DNA of 64,000 nucleotides from DAOUKH01 sp965219875 (GTDB taxonomy: Bacteria; Chloroflexota; Dehalococcoidia; SHYB01). Both the position numbers and the translations under genes were made by a program. A model generated the notes under the pieces. That model was not told where the DNA came from. It was given only the letters and a program-made list of their open reading frames with translations, and did no database searches. Shown here one piece after another: positions 8,851 to 18,776 of this stretch. Location: positions 1,178,001-1,242,000 of the forward strand of contig CBDCOW010000003.1 in the NCBI GenBank assembly GCA_965219875.1, written 5' to 3'. The first letter of the stretch is position 1. Every line of letters begins with the position of its first letter.

Positions 8851-9714
8851 TTAGACAAGTCCCAATAGCTCGACAGCGATGTCGTCAACGCTCTTCAGCG
8901 ACGTATTCAAAGCGACTTTATCTGCAAGCGTCGGACTGTATCGTGCAACCTCGTCGAGAGAAACCTTGTGCCATATGGGAAGAATCCTGCTACGCCCCTG
9001 AATTTCGAGAGTAACAAGCCCATCTAGTTCTCTTTGTGGCCACTCCTTCTTGAAAAAAGCCTCTGAGAGAACCACCACTCCGAATTGTGAGTTCGCCAAG
9101 CCACGGTCGATCTCTCTGCGCAGGCTATCGCCGACGCTGAGCGTGAATTCGTCGTACCAGACACTGGCTCCTTTGGCTTCGAGAGTCTCCGCCAGATGAC
9201 GAACTAAAGACTCCTTATCTTCGCTGGCATGACAGATAAAGAAGTCATAGTCTTCATGGGTGGGTGGCTCGATCATGGGCAACCGAGATACCTGAGCACG
9301 CTGCGATACTTCCCTCGTAACCCGACGCTCATGTTCCTCACGTTCTCGAATCAGGCGTTTCTGTTCCTGAGCGCTCTTCCTGCTTTGGCGGTCCGTCTCA
9401 GTAGCAAGCTTCTTCCGCTCCCGTTCACTCTCGCGCGCTTGGCGCTCTTCATAGGAGTGCAATCTTCTTGACTTGTCGGCTATCTGCCTCCCCAGATTCG
9501 CCAACCTCTTCTCCACTGAGGCGAGGTCTCTATAAGCGTTCTCAACCTCTCTGGTCTTTGACTTGAGCGTTGAGGAGCTTTTCGTTCTTGAAGCAGCATC
9601 GTTGGCTCGGTTGATCCTCCCGACTAGGTCAGCTTGTCTCTGCCGCTCTCGCGCCTCGCGCTCCCTAAGTGAGGCGATATCTCTGTTGAGGTTGTCAATC
9701 TGGCTGGTAGTCAT
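8851..9714 (-). CDS. TIR-domain effector with N-terminal coiled coil
   Basis: 287 aa from the ATG at 9714, chosen because the conserved part begins there and an AGGTGG site lies upstream; the frame is open to 9858. Residues 1-140 are a highly charged coiled coil. Residues 155-287 are a TIR domain: YDFFICHASEDK opens it, SVWYDEF follows, and the motif WPQRE puts Glu229 where TIR NADases carry the catalytic Glu (W-x-x-x-E). Bacterial TIR proteins of this type commonly deplete NAD+ to abort phage infection. It is the last gene of the defence operon, 265 bp after the druE-like gene. That it is the effector of this operon is inferred from position. Confidence 0.85.
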   Translation of the reverse strand: MTTSQIDNLNRDIASLREREARERQRQADLVGRINRANDAASRTKSSSTLKSKTREVENAYRDLASVEKRLANLGRQIADKSRRLHSYEERQARESERERKKLATETDRQSRKSAQEQKRLIREREEHERRVTREVSQRAQVSRLPMIEPPTHEDYDFFICHASEDKESLVRHLAETLEAKGASVWYDEFTLSVGDSLRREIDRGLANSQFGVVVLSEAFFKKEWPQRELDGLVTLEIQGRSRILPIWHKVSLDEVARYSPTLADKVALNTSLKSVDDIAVELLGLV

Positions 9715-9979
9715 ACAGGCAATACCACCTGATAGCACACGACTCCCAGGTCTTCTTCGGTTATTGGCTCCGGCGCTTGGGGTGCTTCCACCGGGCGCAA
9801 ACAGTGTTCCATCTGGCATAGGGCCAGGCCATGTCCGCTCTTCATCCCGATGATCCATGAACCAGCGGGAGGGCGGACTGGTGGCGACTTGGAAGCTGTC
9901 CTATGGACTTATTGACGTCGAGCATTTAGCCTTGCCTCACTTATGTGTTGCAGCTTACCGCACCCTAAGTGTCGTCTAA

Positions 9980-12900
9980 CTACGACCCCAGCGAGCGGTA
10001 TGCCCATCCCTGGCGCCGCAGCAGGTTGAAAGTATCCAGTGTGCGTATCTCTCCCTGTGTGCAAGTTAACTTTGCCTGTGCCAGCAATCCGGATGGCTTC
10101 GCTAAATCCCAGAGAGGATGGGCTATGATGACCTGCTTGCCGCCAACCTCGAAACCCGGCAGCGGGCCGAAATCCCGGGGAGTAGTGGTGTTGAATGAAC
10201 TGCAGAAGGAATCTCTCAACCTGGCTGCTAGATCAAGCCAGCCCTCCAAATCCGGCAGAGAGAAATCGCCATCAAGCCCGCAAGTGAACGCCGGGGAATG
10301 AAGGGTCCTCAAGAAAGAAATGCCAAGCCGCCAGTCGAGCAGGCCATGAAAGGCCATATTTCTGTAGTTCCTCAGGCAATCATATCCAGAAGAGTCGCAT
10401 GCTCTTCTATGGTCGTCTGATATGAGTGCGCCGATGATGCTGTTCCTTGGCTCTGTCAAGCTCGTCGTCGTCGCCAGAATACGTGCCCAGTTACCTTCGA
10501 GCCATGCCGTAAAGCCAGCTCCATTCGCCAGGTGATCATTGATGATAATCTCCCCAGCCTTCGTTCCACCTGCCAGTTCGACTTGCCTTACGTTGCTAAT
10601 GTCGAGTTCGTCGGGGTCCACGTCTAGTTCTTCCGCGGCAACGAATCTGAGGATGAATGCAGCCGAATAGTATGCTGCCTTTATGCCGGCTGAAGCCAGA
10701 GGGTCAAGTAGGAGGCCCGGGGATGCGGTAGCTGGCCTGATTCGAAGCACATCCGTGGTCTTGGGAGATACTATGGCAAGAGATTCCGGTTCCGCTTGCG
10801 GAGTGAAACCCATTTCGTCGTCAGACTGGAATCTCCGGTCTATCCACTGGTTCTCGAGCCTTAGTCCCCTAAGTGTGGTTGTCCCCAACGCGCCCGAGAA
10901 CAGCTGGCCGCGCCGGTTATTGACCCTGTAGATCCTTCCTGCTGCGGAGTATGCAATCGCGCTGTTGGTGTGCGGAACAGGTTGACACGGCAGTGGATCT
11001 GACTCGGCAACCGTGGAAACACCTGTAGCGAGAAGCTCCCCCTCTTCGATGGCGTCTCTGCCCTTGCTCAAGGTAGTCCGGAATGCGAGCGGCACAGCGA
11101 ACTGGAACAAGCGGAACGCTGGCTCATCGCTAGTCGCACACCCACATGCTGGACACCGGTCATCTTGAGGCTGGGCTTCAGAAGTGTTTGTGTAGTGACA
11201 ACGTTCGCAGCGTGACATCCAACGCCGGGCGGGCAATGGGTCGTCTGTACTTGGATGCCACCGAGCCCCGCGGCCCTGCAAAGGAGCCGTAAACCCGATC
11301 GCCCGGTGCACGCGCTTGTCCTTGGTTCTCTGGGAACCCGGAGCGAATTCGGTGATGGCCAGGTCTAGGTCCCGGTCGATTTCCGAGGACCCCCGCCCTG
11401 AGAGCTCGTGATAAAGCACGCGCACTCTCGACGGCATACCATACATCGGAAGAATCGCAGCCTCCGCGAGACGCTCGGCCAGCCCATCACCTGTGAGTTC
11501 AGGGTTTGTACACGCTAGCTGGATCCTGTCGAACAACTGCTGTCTGGCGTAGAGCACAAGGTCGCCTGGGGAAACGCCTCCTGGCGAGCCGTCACATAGA
11601 GATGACGCTATGTGATCTATGTCCTGGGCATTCTGTAGCCAGTCCCTGATCGCGTCTCTCCTAGCAGCATCATCCAGCCAGTTCGCCACTAACCCCAATT
11701 CACCGTGACTGTCCGGTGGACTAGGGCTCTCCCACCAGCGAACTCCAGCGTTCAAGAAGGCCAGGCGGAGGGACTCCTTTACCATCAACCGCTGGGCAAT
11801 TTCCGGACGGGATGTGGAGAGAAACGGCACGGGGGCTGGGTCACCTGTAATTCGCTCCGGGTACCGGTAGTAGAACTCGTCGTGACTACGGCCCCGGCAA
11901 ACGGTAAGCACTGTTGCGAATGCCTGCCCTCGTCTCCCCGCCCGGCCTGCCCGCTGCTGGTAGTTGAAGCGCATGGGAGGCATGTTCCCCAGGACAACGC
12001 CCTGGAGACTCCCGATGTCTATGCCAACCTCCATCGTCGTGGTCACACTCAGCATGTCAATCTCATCAACCACCGGCACGATCGGGTGAGTTTCCCTTCT
12101 ACTCAGATCTACAGTGATGTTGCGGAACAATCTCTGCCGTTCTGGCTGGTCGTCGGTCTGCGCGGAGAGTTCCTCGGAATGCAGACGCAAGGGTGGACGG
12201 AGCTCCACCGCTTCCTTTGCGTAGTAGTTGCGCTGGTGCAAATCGTCACAGGTTGCGTCAGGAGCGTTGTCAAGCTCCGCTTGGCAAAACAGGCTAGTGC
12301 AGACCCTTGGATTGTAGAGGTGTGGTCTTCTACACGACGGGCAAGTCCAGACAGGGTCGGTAGGGATAGCAATGCGGACGAGGAGGCGCCGGGGGTTGAT
12401 GATCAGGTTTGAGTGCCCCCCGGCTCCGCAGATAGCCTTCCACACAACCTCAAGTAGCCTGTTTTCTCCAATCCCATGAACGCCTGCGCAGTTCTTCACA
12501 TAGTTCCGGAGTCCTGCTCGCGCGGATTCCCAATCCGGCCAGCTAAGAACTGGAGGCGCATCTGGGTCCTCCTGCGGGAATCGATACAAATCGCCCATCA
12601 CCCGGAGCGTACCGTTCAGGATGCTCTTGAAGTCCTGAGGCGACAGCCCACACTCACCCCCCAGCCGTTCGACATCTTCGCCTGCTAGATCGACCATCGC
12701 ATAGCCGAGCCCCGCGGTCTCGAATCCGAAGTACAGCCGTGCGAAGAGGACAGAGCAAATCTCACTCATCACCTTGGAACGCAACCGTTCGCGTCCAAAT
12801 TGAAGACCCTTCGGCGAGAGATCAGACCGCCACCCACCTTCTTCGTCAAGAAAATCAAACAGAGATGTCCATCTTCGCCATTCGCTGTCGTACAGGAACT

Positions 12901-15727
12901 CCTGGTAGAGGATGTCCTGGCCACCAGGATTGACTCCAAGTGCCTTGAACCTGCGGATGAGCAGGCCCGGTCCCTCTCCATCTCCATCCTCGAAGAGTGC
13001 ACGGAGGGGGACTGTCCGGGTTGTGCCCCGTGTAGATATCTCATCTAGTTCAAGCTTGGCATCAGACACGTACTTCTCCAAGTTCGAACGCATACCGGGG
13101 TCCGGGACGTCAGGAATGGTCAACTGTGCCCGCTGCAACAGGCCCATGAAACGCTCAACAAGCCCGGGATTATCCCCGGCCAACTCTCTGGCCTCCAGGC
13201 TGGACGGATCCTCCTTGGCCTGCAATTCAGAGAGGAGCAACGGCTCCCTGATTGCCACCTTGCTTAACTCGTTGTACATGGCCTCTCGCACCATGTCGAG
13301 ATAGTGAGACCGTTCAATGCCATTGGCGAGTTCGGCGGCATCCTGCCGGCTGTCGGAGAAGATGACTAGTTTCTTGGATCCCTCAGGTAGGAAGTAGAAC
13401 ATCTCCTTGGACAGAAGCTGGCTCACCTTCGTGAAACCAGTACGGAACCCGCGAACCGGCGATTTCCGGATCCTGCGTCTCGTATAGTCTGCCCCGCACA
13501 AGGGACACATTGAAGGCAAAGCTCCGATCTTGTCCTCGTCGCTGGGATTTGGTATGACGAATGCGTATCCTGGAACCAGGCTCGATGCACCACCCGCTAA
13601 TCCTTGACGGACCCGTCCGGTTGCCGGGTCTAGCGTGGCTGGCATCCACCGGGCGTCCTCCCTGTTCTCCTCGAGACCCGGCTGGCGCCATTTCTGCGAG
13701 TCAGCGTTCAGACTAGCTCCACCAGAGGGCCAGAACACAGCGAACTCCCTGTAGTTTCGTCTTTCGACAAAACGGGCCGCGTGACGATCAGGGATACCCT
13801 CTATGTCTGCGTCGGCCGTCAGGAGCTCCCACCCTTGATTGGCGGGCAATCTAAACCGGCTTCCCCCGAACATGGTTGTGCCGCATACCTCGCAGTACAG
13901 CATTTCTAGGACTCTATGCGGGTTGACCTGGTCATTGCAGAGGATTCGAGAGTCCCGGAACAGTTCCCCCGTTGTGCGGTTAGCCACCATGTCTTCAGGA
14001 GCACAGTTGCATCCCGGGCTAGTGCACGCCCAGAGCCCCTCAATGTTCCTGAAGAACCAGTGCAGCCTGAACGAAGGGAGGCGTGAGTTCTGCCCGCACA
14101 AGTCGCGGGTCATGAGAAGACCACGAGTTGCATCTGTTGCGGTCTGCTCGTCACAGCCGTTGCCGAATAGCCGACGTGAGAATTCGGAGAGACGGGTAGC
14201 CCTCGTGATTTCGCCGTCGTAGCAGGCGGAGAGCATCCTCGCTCCAACATCCAGGTTTTCCGGCCCGAGCGCCTCTTCAAGGCTCACATCTGCAGCGGTG
14301 GAGGCCGAGTCCCCTGGTTGGAGTAGTGTCGCTACTAGGGTAGCCGGATCGCTGGTCCCTTGACTCACAAGATCGGCCACAGCGGCAAAAGGTCCTGCTG
14401 GCAGTGTGATGCCCGGGTCGAAGGCAGGGGTTTCAGCCGGGTATCCAGGGACGATCTGGGAGCTATCCCATCCGCGTCCAAAGAAGCCTGACAAGAACTC
14501 TAGGCTCTGTGGATCGTCTTGTTCTAGCGAAGCACTGGAACCCAGGATCCTCAGCTTGGGGCTATCCGGGGACAGTCCCAGCCTGAGCAGCAGCAGTTTC
14601 AACAGATACGCTACTTCGGTCCCGGCCGTTCCCCTGTAAAGGTGAATCTCATCAACGACCAGATGAAAGACACTCCCCTCCTTTTCTAGCCACTTCCTGG
14701 TTTTCTCGAAAATGCCGTTGTCGGCGTCGCGCATCAACATGATGCTAAGCATGCTGAAGTTGGTGATCAGAATGTCGGGAGGGGCATCCTGCATATCCCA
14801 TCTGGAGCGCATTTCCTCGCCATCTAGGCGAGGAAAGAAGTAGCGCACGTCTTCATCGCCGCTCTGTTGCGCGTACTCTTCAACTGCTTCTGCCGCAGCT
14901 CCAGTTTCCTTGAGCTTCGCCGCAAGTTCTTCAATTCGCCGCCGGTCAGGAGTTTGCTTGCCTGTGCTAGTGGGCCGGCCGAATTCATGACCTGGCACTG
15001 GCGTTATCCCGTTATACCGGCCAAAGTAGATCTTGTTCCCCTCACGATAATCGTCAAACCACTGGCGGGCTTCTGCGGAGTCAAGGCTGCGGCGAAGGCG
15101 GCTAAGCTGGTCTTCAACCAGGGCATTCATTGGATAGAGGATCAGGCCTCGCACGGCAGCATCACGTGTTTCGTGGGCCCGCTGCGAAACTCTCAACGAC
15201 CTTACGATTCTCCGAGAACTACCGCGCAGGGGAATACACTCATTGCGCCAATCCTCATCCGCCCACCAATCGTCCTGGTGGGATAACCGCTTCCCAGGCT
15301 GGCTCCAGCCTGCCGACTCCCGGACCAGGTAGGCTATGAGGGGTAGCAGGAAAGACTCCGTTTTCCCCGAGCCAGTTCCTGCTGTGACTACAGCGCTGGT
15401 ACCCTTGAGCGCCTTCTCTAGCATCTCAACCTGGTGCTGGTAGAGCTGGAAGTTCCCAACGAGACCGCAAGCGGCTAGCCTTTTGAAATCAGTTAACGCG
15501 CCAGCATCTAATCCCGGGACGTCTGAACCGGCGAGATCCCAGATGGTTTTGCCAGATGACCGGTACCGGGGCAGCGGCTCGATCCACGGCTCCTGGCAAA
15601 TCGCTCCAGGCCGCCTAAGCATCCGCTCGCGCTCGGCTTCAAGGCCAGGGTACTGGGTGCCGAAGGCGGTCTTGACGTAGTTGATGTAGCTTTCCTTGAC
15701 CTTTTCGAAGGCAGCTATGACGTCCAT
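9980..15727 (-). CDS. druE: DruE-like helicase (DEAD/DEAH plus DUF1998)
   Basis: 1915 aa, the size typical of DruE of Druantia anti-phage systems. Walker A is TAGTGSGKT (115-123); motif Ia lies in LILYPMNALVEDQL (195-208); motif II is DEIH (359-362); the second helicase lobe has VGIDIGSLQGVV and motif VI QRAGRAGRRGQ. Several Cys pairs (SMCPLCGADY, WTCPSCRR, CERCHY, CPACGC) suggest zinc sites. The C-terminal part carries the DUF1998-type INDHLANGAGF. The start ATG follows the druG stop codon directly (TAAATG). Helicase fused to DUF1998 at this length, next to a 5mC methyltransferase and two unknown large genes, points to Druantia type II rather than DISARM, where these parts are separate proteins. 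Confidence 0.82.
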   Translation of the reverse strand: MDVIAAFEKVKESYINYVKTAFGTQYPGLEAERERMLRRPGAICQEPWIEPLPRYRSSGKTIWDLAGSDVPGLDAGALTDFKRLAACGLVGNFQLYQHQVEMLEKALKGTSAVVTAGTGSGKTESFLLPLIAYLVRESAGWSQPGKRLSHQDDWWADEDWRNECIPLRGSSRRIVRSLRVSQRAHETRDAAVRGLILYPMNALVEDQLSRLRRSLDSAEARQWFDDYREGNKIYFGRYNGITPVPGHEFGRPTSTGKQTPDRRRIEELAAKLKETGAAAEAVEEYAQQSGDEDVRYFFPRLDGEEMRSRWDMQDAPPDILITNFSMLSIMLMRDADNGIFEKTRKWLEKEGSVFHLVVDEIHLYRGTAGTEVAYLLKLLLLRLGLSPDSPKLRILGSSASLEQDDPQSLEFLSGFFGRGWDSSQIVPGYPAETPAFDPGITLPAGPFAAVADLVSQGTSDPATLVATLLQPGDSASTAADVSLEEALGPENLDVGARMLSACYDGEITRATRLSEFSRRLFGNGCDEQTATDATRGLLMTRDLCGQNSRLPSFRLHWFFRNIEGLWACTSPGCNCAPEDMVANRTTGELFRDSRILCNDQVNPHRVLEMLYCEVCGTTMFGGSRFRLPANQGWELLTADADIEGIPDRHAARFVERRNYREFAVFWPSGGASLNADSQKWRQPGLEENREDARWMPATLDPATGRVRQGLAGGASSLVPGYAFVIPNPSDEDKIGALPSMCPLCGADYTRRRIRKSPVRGFRTGFTKVSQLLSKEMFYFLPEGSKKLVIFSDSRQDAAELANGIERSHYLDMVREAMYNELSKVAIREPLLLSELQAKEDPSSLEARELAGDNPGLVERFMGLLQRAQLTIPDVPDPGMRSNLEKYVSDAKLELDEISTRGTTRTVPLRALFEDGDGEGPGLLIRRFKALGVNPGGQDILYQEFLYDSEWRRWTSLFDFLDEEGGWRSDLSPKGLQFGRERLRSKVMSEICSVLFARLYFGFETAGLGYAMVDLAGEDVERLGGECGLSPQDFKSILNGTLRVMGDLYRFPQEDPDAPPVLSWPDWESARAGLRNYVKNCAGVHGIGENRLLEVVWKAICGAGGHSNLIINPRRLLVRIAIPTDPVWTCPSCRRPHLYNPRVCTSLFCQAELDNAPDATCDDLHQRNYYAKEAVELRPPLRLHSEELSAQTDDQPERQRLFRNITVDLSRRETHPIVPVVDEIDMLSVTTTMEVGIDIGSLQGVVLGNMPPMRFNYQQRAGRAGRRGQAFATVLTVCRGRSHDEFYYRYPERITGDPAPVPFLSTSRPEIAQRLMVKESLRLAFLNAGVRWWESPSPPDSHGELGLVANWLDDAARRDAIRDWLQNAQDIDHIASSLCDGSPGGVSPGDLVLYARQQLFDRIQLACTNPELTGDGLAERLAEAAILPMYGMPSRVRVLYHELSGRGSSEIDRDLDLAITEFAPGSQRTKDKRVHRAIGFTAPLQGRGARWHPSTDDPLPARRWMSRCERCHYTNTSEAQPQDDRCPACGCATSDEPAFRLFQFAVPLAFRTTLSKGRDAIEEGELLATGVSTVAESDPLPCQPVPHTNSAIAYSAAGRIYRVNNRRGQLFSGALGTTTLRGLRLENQWIDRRFQSDDEMGFTPQAEPESLAIVSPKTTDVLRIRPATASPGLLLDPLASAGIKAAYYSAAFILRFVAAEELDVDPDELDISNVRQVELAGGTKAGEIIINDHLANGAGFTAWLEGNWARILATTTSLTEPRNSIIGALISDDHRRACDSSGYDCLRNYRNMAFHGLLDWRLGISFLRTLHSPAFTCGLDGDFSLPDLEGWLDLAARLRDSFCSSFNTTTPRDFGPLPGFEVGGKQVIIAHPLWDLAKPSGLLAQAKLTCTQGEIRTLDTFNLLRRQGWAYRSLGS

Positions 15728-16723
15728 TTATGCTCCTAGTCCAAGATCATGTTGCCCGGCTTTAAGCGCGACCATACGGAAAATACTCGGGGGCACGTCC
15801 TTGAAGACCTCACAGGGGATGCGAATGCCTGGACCGGCTTCCACGCTACGCTGGCCGGCGCGAGGCGCATAGCCTGAGCAGAGGCCAAGTGCCCTAGCAA
15901 GCAAGGCTGGAAGTGGCGTTGCTAGCGGAACAAGTACTTCCCTCTTCGCGGGATCGTAGTGCAGGTTTCGTATTGAACATGCAGACAAGATTGCGTACCT
16001 GGCCCAGTCGGGCTCCAGCTCTGCAAATTGGCCGTCGCGCCAGAGGCGATACCTCCAGATAGTGGTGGCGGGATCCTGGTATCTGCTTAGCCTCGTCCCG
16101 GGAGGCGTTTCCCCATCTGCCTGGAACCTGAGGCTCCGGACATTGAAGTCCTCGCGTTGCCAGTTCAGGTCTTCATCTTCAGACCAGGAGAGGTCCTGGC
16201 AGTATTCGTCCAGCGATACGGAGACGTGTGCCATGATTCTTGCAGGCGGCTGGTGCAGGTAAGGTATCCCCATCCTCTTTGCGGTGGCGCGGAGGCGCTC
16301 ATCGCTATCCGCCTTGACCTCGACGCGTGCTGGCGCGTAGGGACTCAAGGAGATCTGTGGTTGCGCAGCGGTCGCTACACCCTCTGCTCTTGCCGCTTTT
16401 CGCAAGTTGACTACGGTGCTGGGAGATCTAGCCCCACAAAGCACGGCCCTGCGTATCCCGAAACCAGGAAGAACTGCCAACGCTGGCGGCGCTACGGAGA
16501 TGTTGATCCCCTGGGCTTCGAATCTCACATCAACGTGACCTAGGGAACTCAGCAGGCGAAGCGCTCGCCACCGGTAGTAGAATGCAGCTTCCTGCTCCTC
16601 TCGATTCGACATGACAACATGCCTGCGATGAACTTCATCGAAGCACCTCTTGAAGGTTGCCCAGCTGGTCTCCCTCCATGCGGAAAGCGAGTAGAGAAGG
16701 ATGTCGCCACCGTCAAACGCCAC
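15728..16723 (-). CDS. druG: DruG-like protein of the Druantia operon
   Basis: 331 aa from GTG at 16723, which overlaps the druF stop by 11 bp; the frame continues upstream to 16882 but that part reads like an antisense shadow of druF. I recognise no catalytic motif. The N-terminal segment (LSAWRETSWATFKRCFDEV) resembles the start of proteins encoded between helicase and methyltransferase in defence islands. It is tightly coupled to druE: its TAA is followed at once by the druE ATG, and GGAG inside its last codons could be the druE ribosome site. The name rests on position and size in a Druantia type II layout, not on a motif. Confidence 0.6.
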   Translation of the reverse strand: MAFDGGDILLYSLSAWRETSWATFKRCFDEVHRRHVVMSNREEQEAAFYYRWRALRLLSSLGHVDVRFEAQGINISVAPPALAVLPGFGIRRAVLCGARSPSTVVNLRKAARAEGVATAAQPQISLSPYAPARVEVKADSDERLRATAKRMGIPYLHQPPARIMAHVSVSLDEYCQDLSWSEDEDLNWQREDFNVRSLRFQADGETPPGTRLSRYQDPATTIWRYRLWRDGQFAELEPDWARYAILSACSIRNLHYDPAKREVLVPLATPLPALLARALGLCSGYAPRAGQRSVEAGPGIRIPCEVFKDVPPSIFRMVALKAGQHDLGLGA

Positions 16724-18776
16724 GGGCAACCTCCCGGTACTCAGCCCATAGCTCCCGCAATGTGGGCAGTGCTGGTGGCGTGATGCGCCTGCGCCAGTAC
16801 CAGATGAGCTTTTTCCAGGTGCGCACCTCACCGGGGGTTCCAGCAACTCCTGGAAACGGCGAGGCGCCATCGAGACTCTCACGCAGGAAAATTGCCTGCC
16901 CCTTCCGGCGCTTGAGCATCTTGATCGCCCAGACCGGTCTCCACGTAGAAGGGAACTCGCCGTGAGGCCACTCGACCACTTGTCCTGGCACAGGTCCTAC
17001 AAGAGAGCACCTTGTGTTCCCTAGCTCGGCCTTCATGTCCTCCAGCAGCTGGGCCGTAGAGGCTGGATGCACAGGTAGCTCACCCAGAACGTGGGCACCG
17101 GCGACCGGCGGGACGTCGTTACCTGTGGAGGAGGAAGGCGGGACCGCTTCATCGAGATTTCCCGCAGGCTCCAAGGACGACAGGCTAAAGTCACCCGTCA
17201 GGAATAAGGAGTGACTTGCCACGATATCGGTACCGCTCTTGGCCTCAAGGGTAATCCTGGACTCTGGTGGAAGACCCTCCGGCAGGACGAAAGCGCCTCC
17301 TGCGGAGCGAGCACTCATAGGCACACCACTACAGTACAGACCCGCGTCCGGTGGGCCTCCTTCGAGTGCGACGCCAGGAGGGGCGAAGTTGAAGAAGTTG
17401 CTGCCCCTGCTGCTTCGAATTCCTCCAACTAAGCGGAGGCGAGCGCTGGCAGGAAACGAGAGGAACGGGAAGTCGTGTCTAACGCTTTCGGTGCCAGTCG
17501 CCTCGGAAATGCGAGCTAGCTTCCAGCCAGACGGCAATCCGCTTGCTACTTCAAGGCTTTCGAACCCCTGGCATTCGGTTGTGATCCACTGTTCTAGCCG
17601 GGACCAGTAGACTTCCTTGTATGCGAGGTAGAATGATTGCCCTCGCGGCAGCGCGTGAACCTCAATCAGACCCGCGATTCCCTCGGATATACCTTCGATG
17701 AACACCCGGACCGGCCGGCCAGGCAGTCGCAACTGCAAACCAGCTTGTCCAGTCTTCAACGCTACTCCCCGGCTCCAGTCCAGGCGGGAGGCATCGAAGA
17801 CTTCTCCTGTCTCCCAGGTCGACAAGGGTAGAGACCACCCGTCCAGGTACTCCCCCGCAAGGAACTTGCCAGGTATCCCAGGGATCTCTAAGTGGAGTCC
17901 ATCTTCAGGGAATTCTCGCTTGAGCCTGCAGCGGACGGACGCTGTGGCCGCTCTCGCAACCATGTCCAGGTCAATGCCTATCCGGAGCCCTGCAGTTGCG
18001 AGCCTAGCTGGCCTTCCACCCTGGCCAACGCCGAGTATCTCCCCATCCCATTCAGCAAGCTCGCCGGCGACAACATCCAGGATAGCCCTGTAGAGGTCGG
18101 CGTCGTTCTGGCTCTCAAGCTGGCGGATCGTTCTCGGCCTCAGGAGTTCCTTTGATACGGGGCCACGTAGTGCCCTGGCAAGCTCGTCGGCGGGTGGTGT
18201 GGAGGTGGGGTCGAGGTTCGCCTCGTAGAAGACTCGAGGCAATGCCAGTCGCTCCTGTTCCGTCAGCAGCGACTGGGCTAGGGGGTACCCAATGTGAACG
18301 TGCCCACCGATGGTGCGCGCTTCAAATAGACCCAGCTCGCCCGCCTTATCAAGTCCAGACCAGGTCTCCAGGTCATCCCAGAGTTCCTTCATCCTGTGGA
18401 ACGAGGGAAACATGCCATCTCCAGGATCTCCCAGGAGATCTCGCAAGCGCGGGTAATAGGCATGTGGTTCAAAGTCCCCATCCGTGCCGCCAGCTAGAAC
18501 GAAGAGACCGAGATACGCGATGTACGGGGGAAAGTCGAGCCCTCTGGCCCTCCAGTCCTGGCACGCCTGGAGGGCACGCTGGCAAATTCCCTGGCGAGTC
18601 GTCCAGGAGGGTCCTTCCTGCACCGCCTCAATGAATGTACCTGCAATTGGATCAAGCTCTGTCTCTAGATCAGAAATGAGCTTGCTGTTGACATACAGGT
18701 GGACGCTGCGTCCAGCCATGTCTGGATTGAAGAAATGCTCCGCGATCGCATTATTCCAGCGAAGGTACTGGTTCAT
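16713..18776 (-). CDS. druF: DruF-like protein of the Druantia operon
   Basis: 687 aa, no domain recognised by eye. It starts with MNQYLRWNNAIAEHFF and is rich in aromatic and acidic residues without membrane helices or an obvious nuclease or ATPase motif. The ATG overlaps the stop codon of the glycosylase gene by four bases (ATGA), and its end overlaps the likely GTG of druG, so the three genes are translationally coupled. Type II Druantia systems have two uncharacterised proteins, DruF and DruG, between DruM and DruE; this is the larger and upstream one. The assignment is by gene order. Confidence 0.6.
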   Translation of the reverse strand: MNQYLRWNNAIAEHFFNPDMAGRSVHLYVNSKLISDLETELDPIAGTFIEAVQEGPSWTTRQGICQRALQACQDWRARGLDFPPYIAYLGLFVLAGGTDGDFEPHAYYPRLRDLLGDPGDGMFPSFHRMKELWDDLETWSGLDKAGELGLFEARTIGGHVHIGYPLAQSLLTEQERLALPRVFYEANLDPTSTPPADELARALRGPVSKELLRPRTIRQLESQNDADLYRAILDVVAGELAEWDGEILGVGQGGRPARLATAGLRIGIDLDMVARAATASVRCRLKREFPEDGLHLEIPGIPGKFLAGEYLDGWSLPLSTWETGEVFDASRLDWSRGVALKTGQAGLQLRLPGRPVRVFIEGISEGIAGLIEVHALPRGQSFYLAYKEVYWSRLEQWITTECQGFESLEVASGLPSGWKLARISEATGTESVRHDFPFLSFPASARLRLVGGIRSSRGSNFFNFAPPGVALEGGPPDAGLYCSGVPMSARSAGGAFVLPEGLPPESRITLEAKSGTDIVASHSLFLTGDFSLSSLEPAGNLDEAVPPSSSTGNDVPPVAGAHVLGELPVHPASTAQLLEDMKAELGNTRCSLVGPVPGQVVEWPHGEFPSTWRPVWAIKMLKRRKGQAIFLRESLDGASPFPGVAGTPGEVRTWKKLIWYWRRRITPPALPTLRELWAEYREVARGV

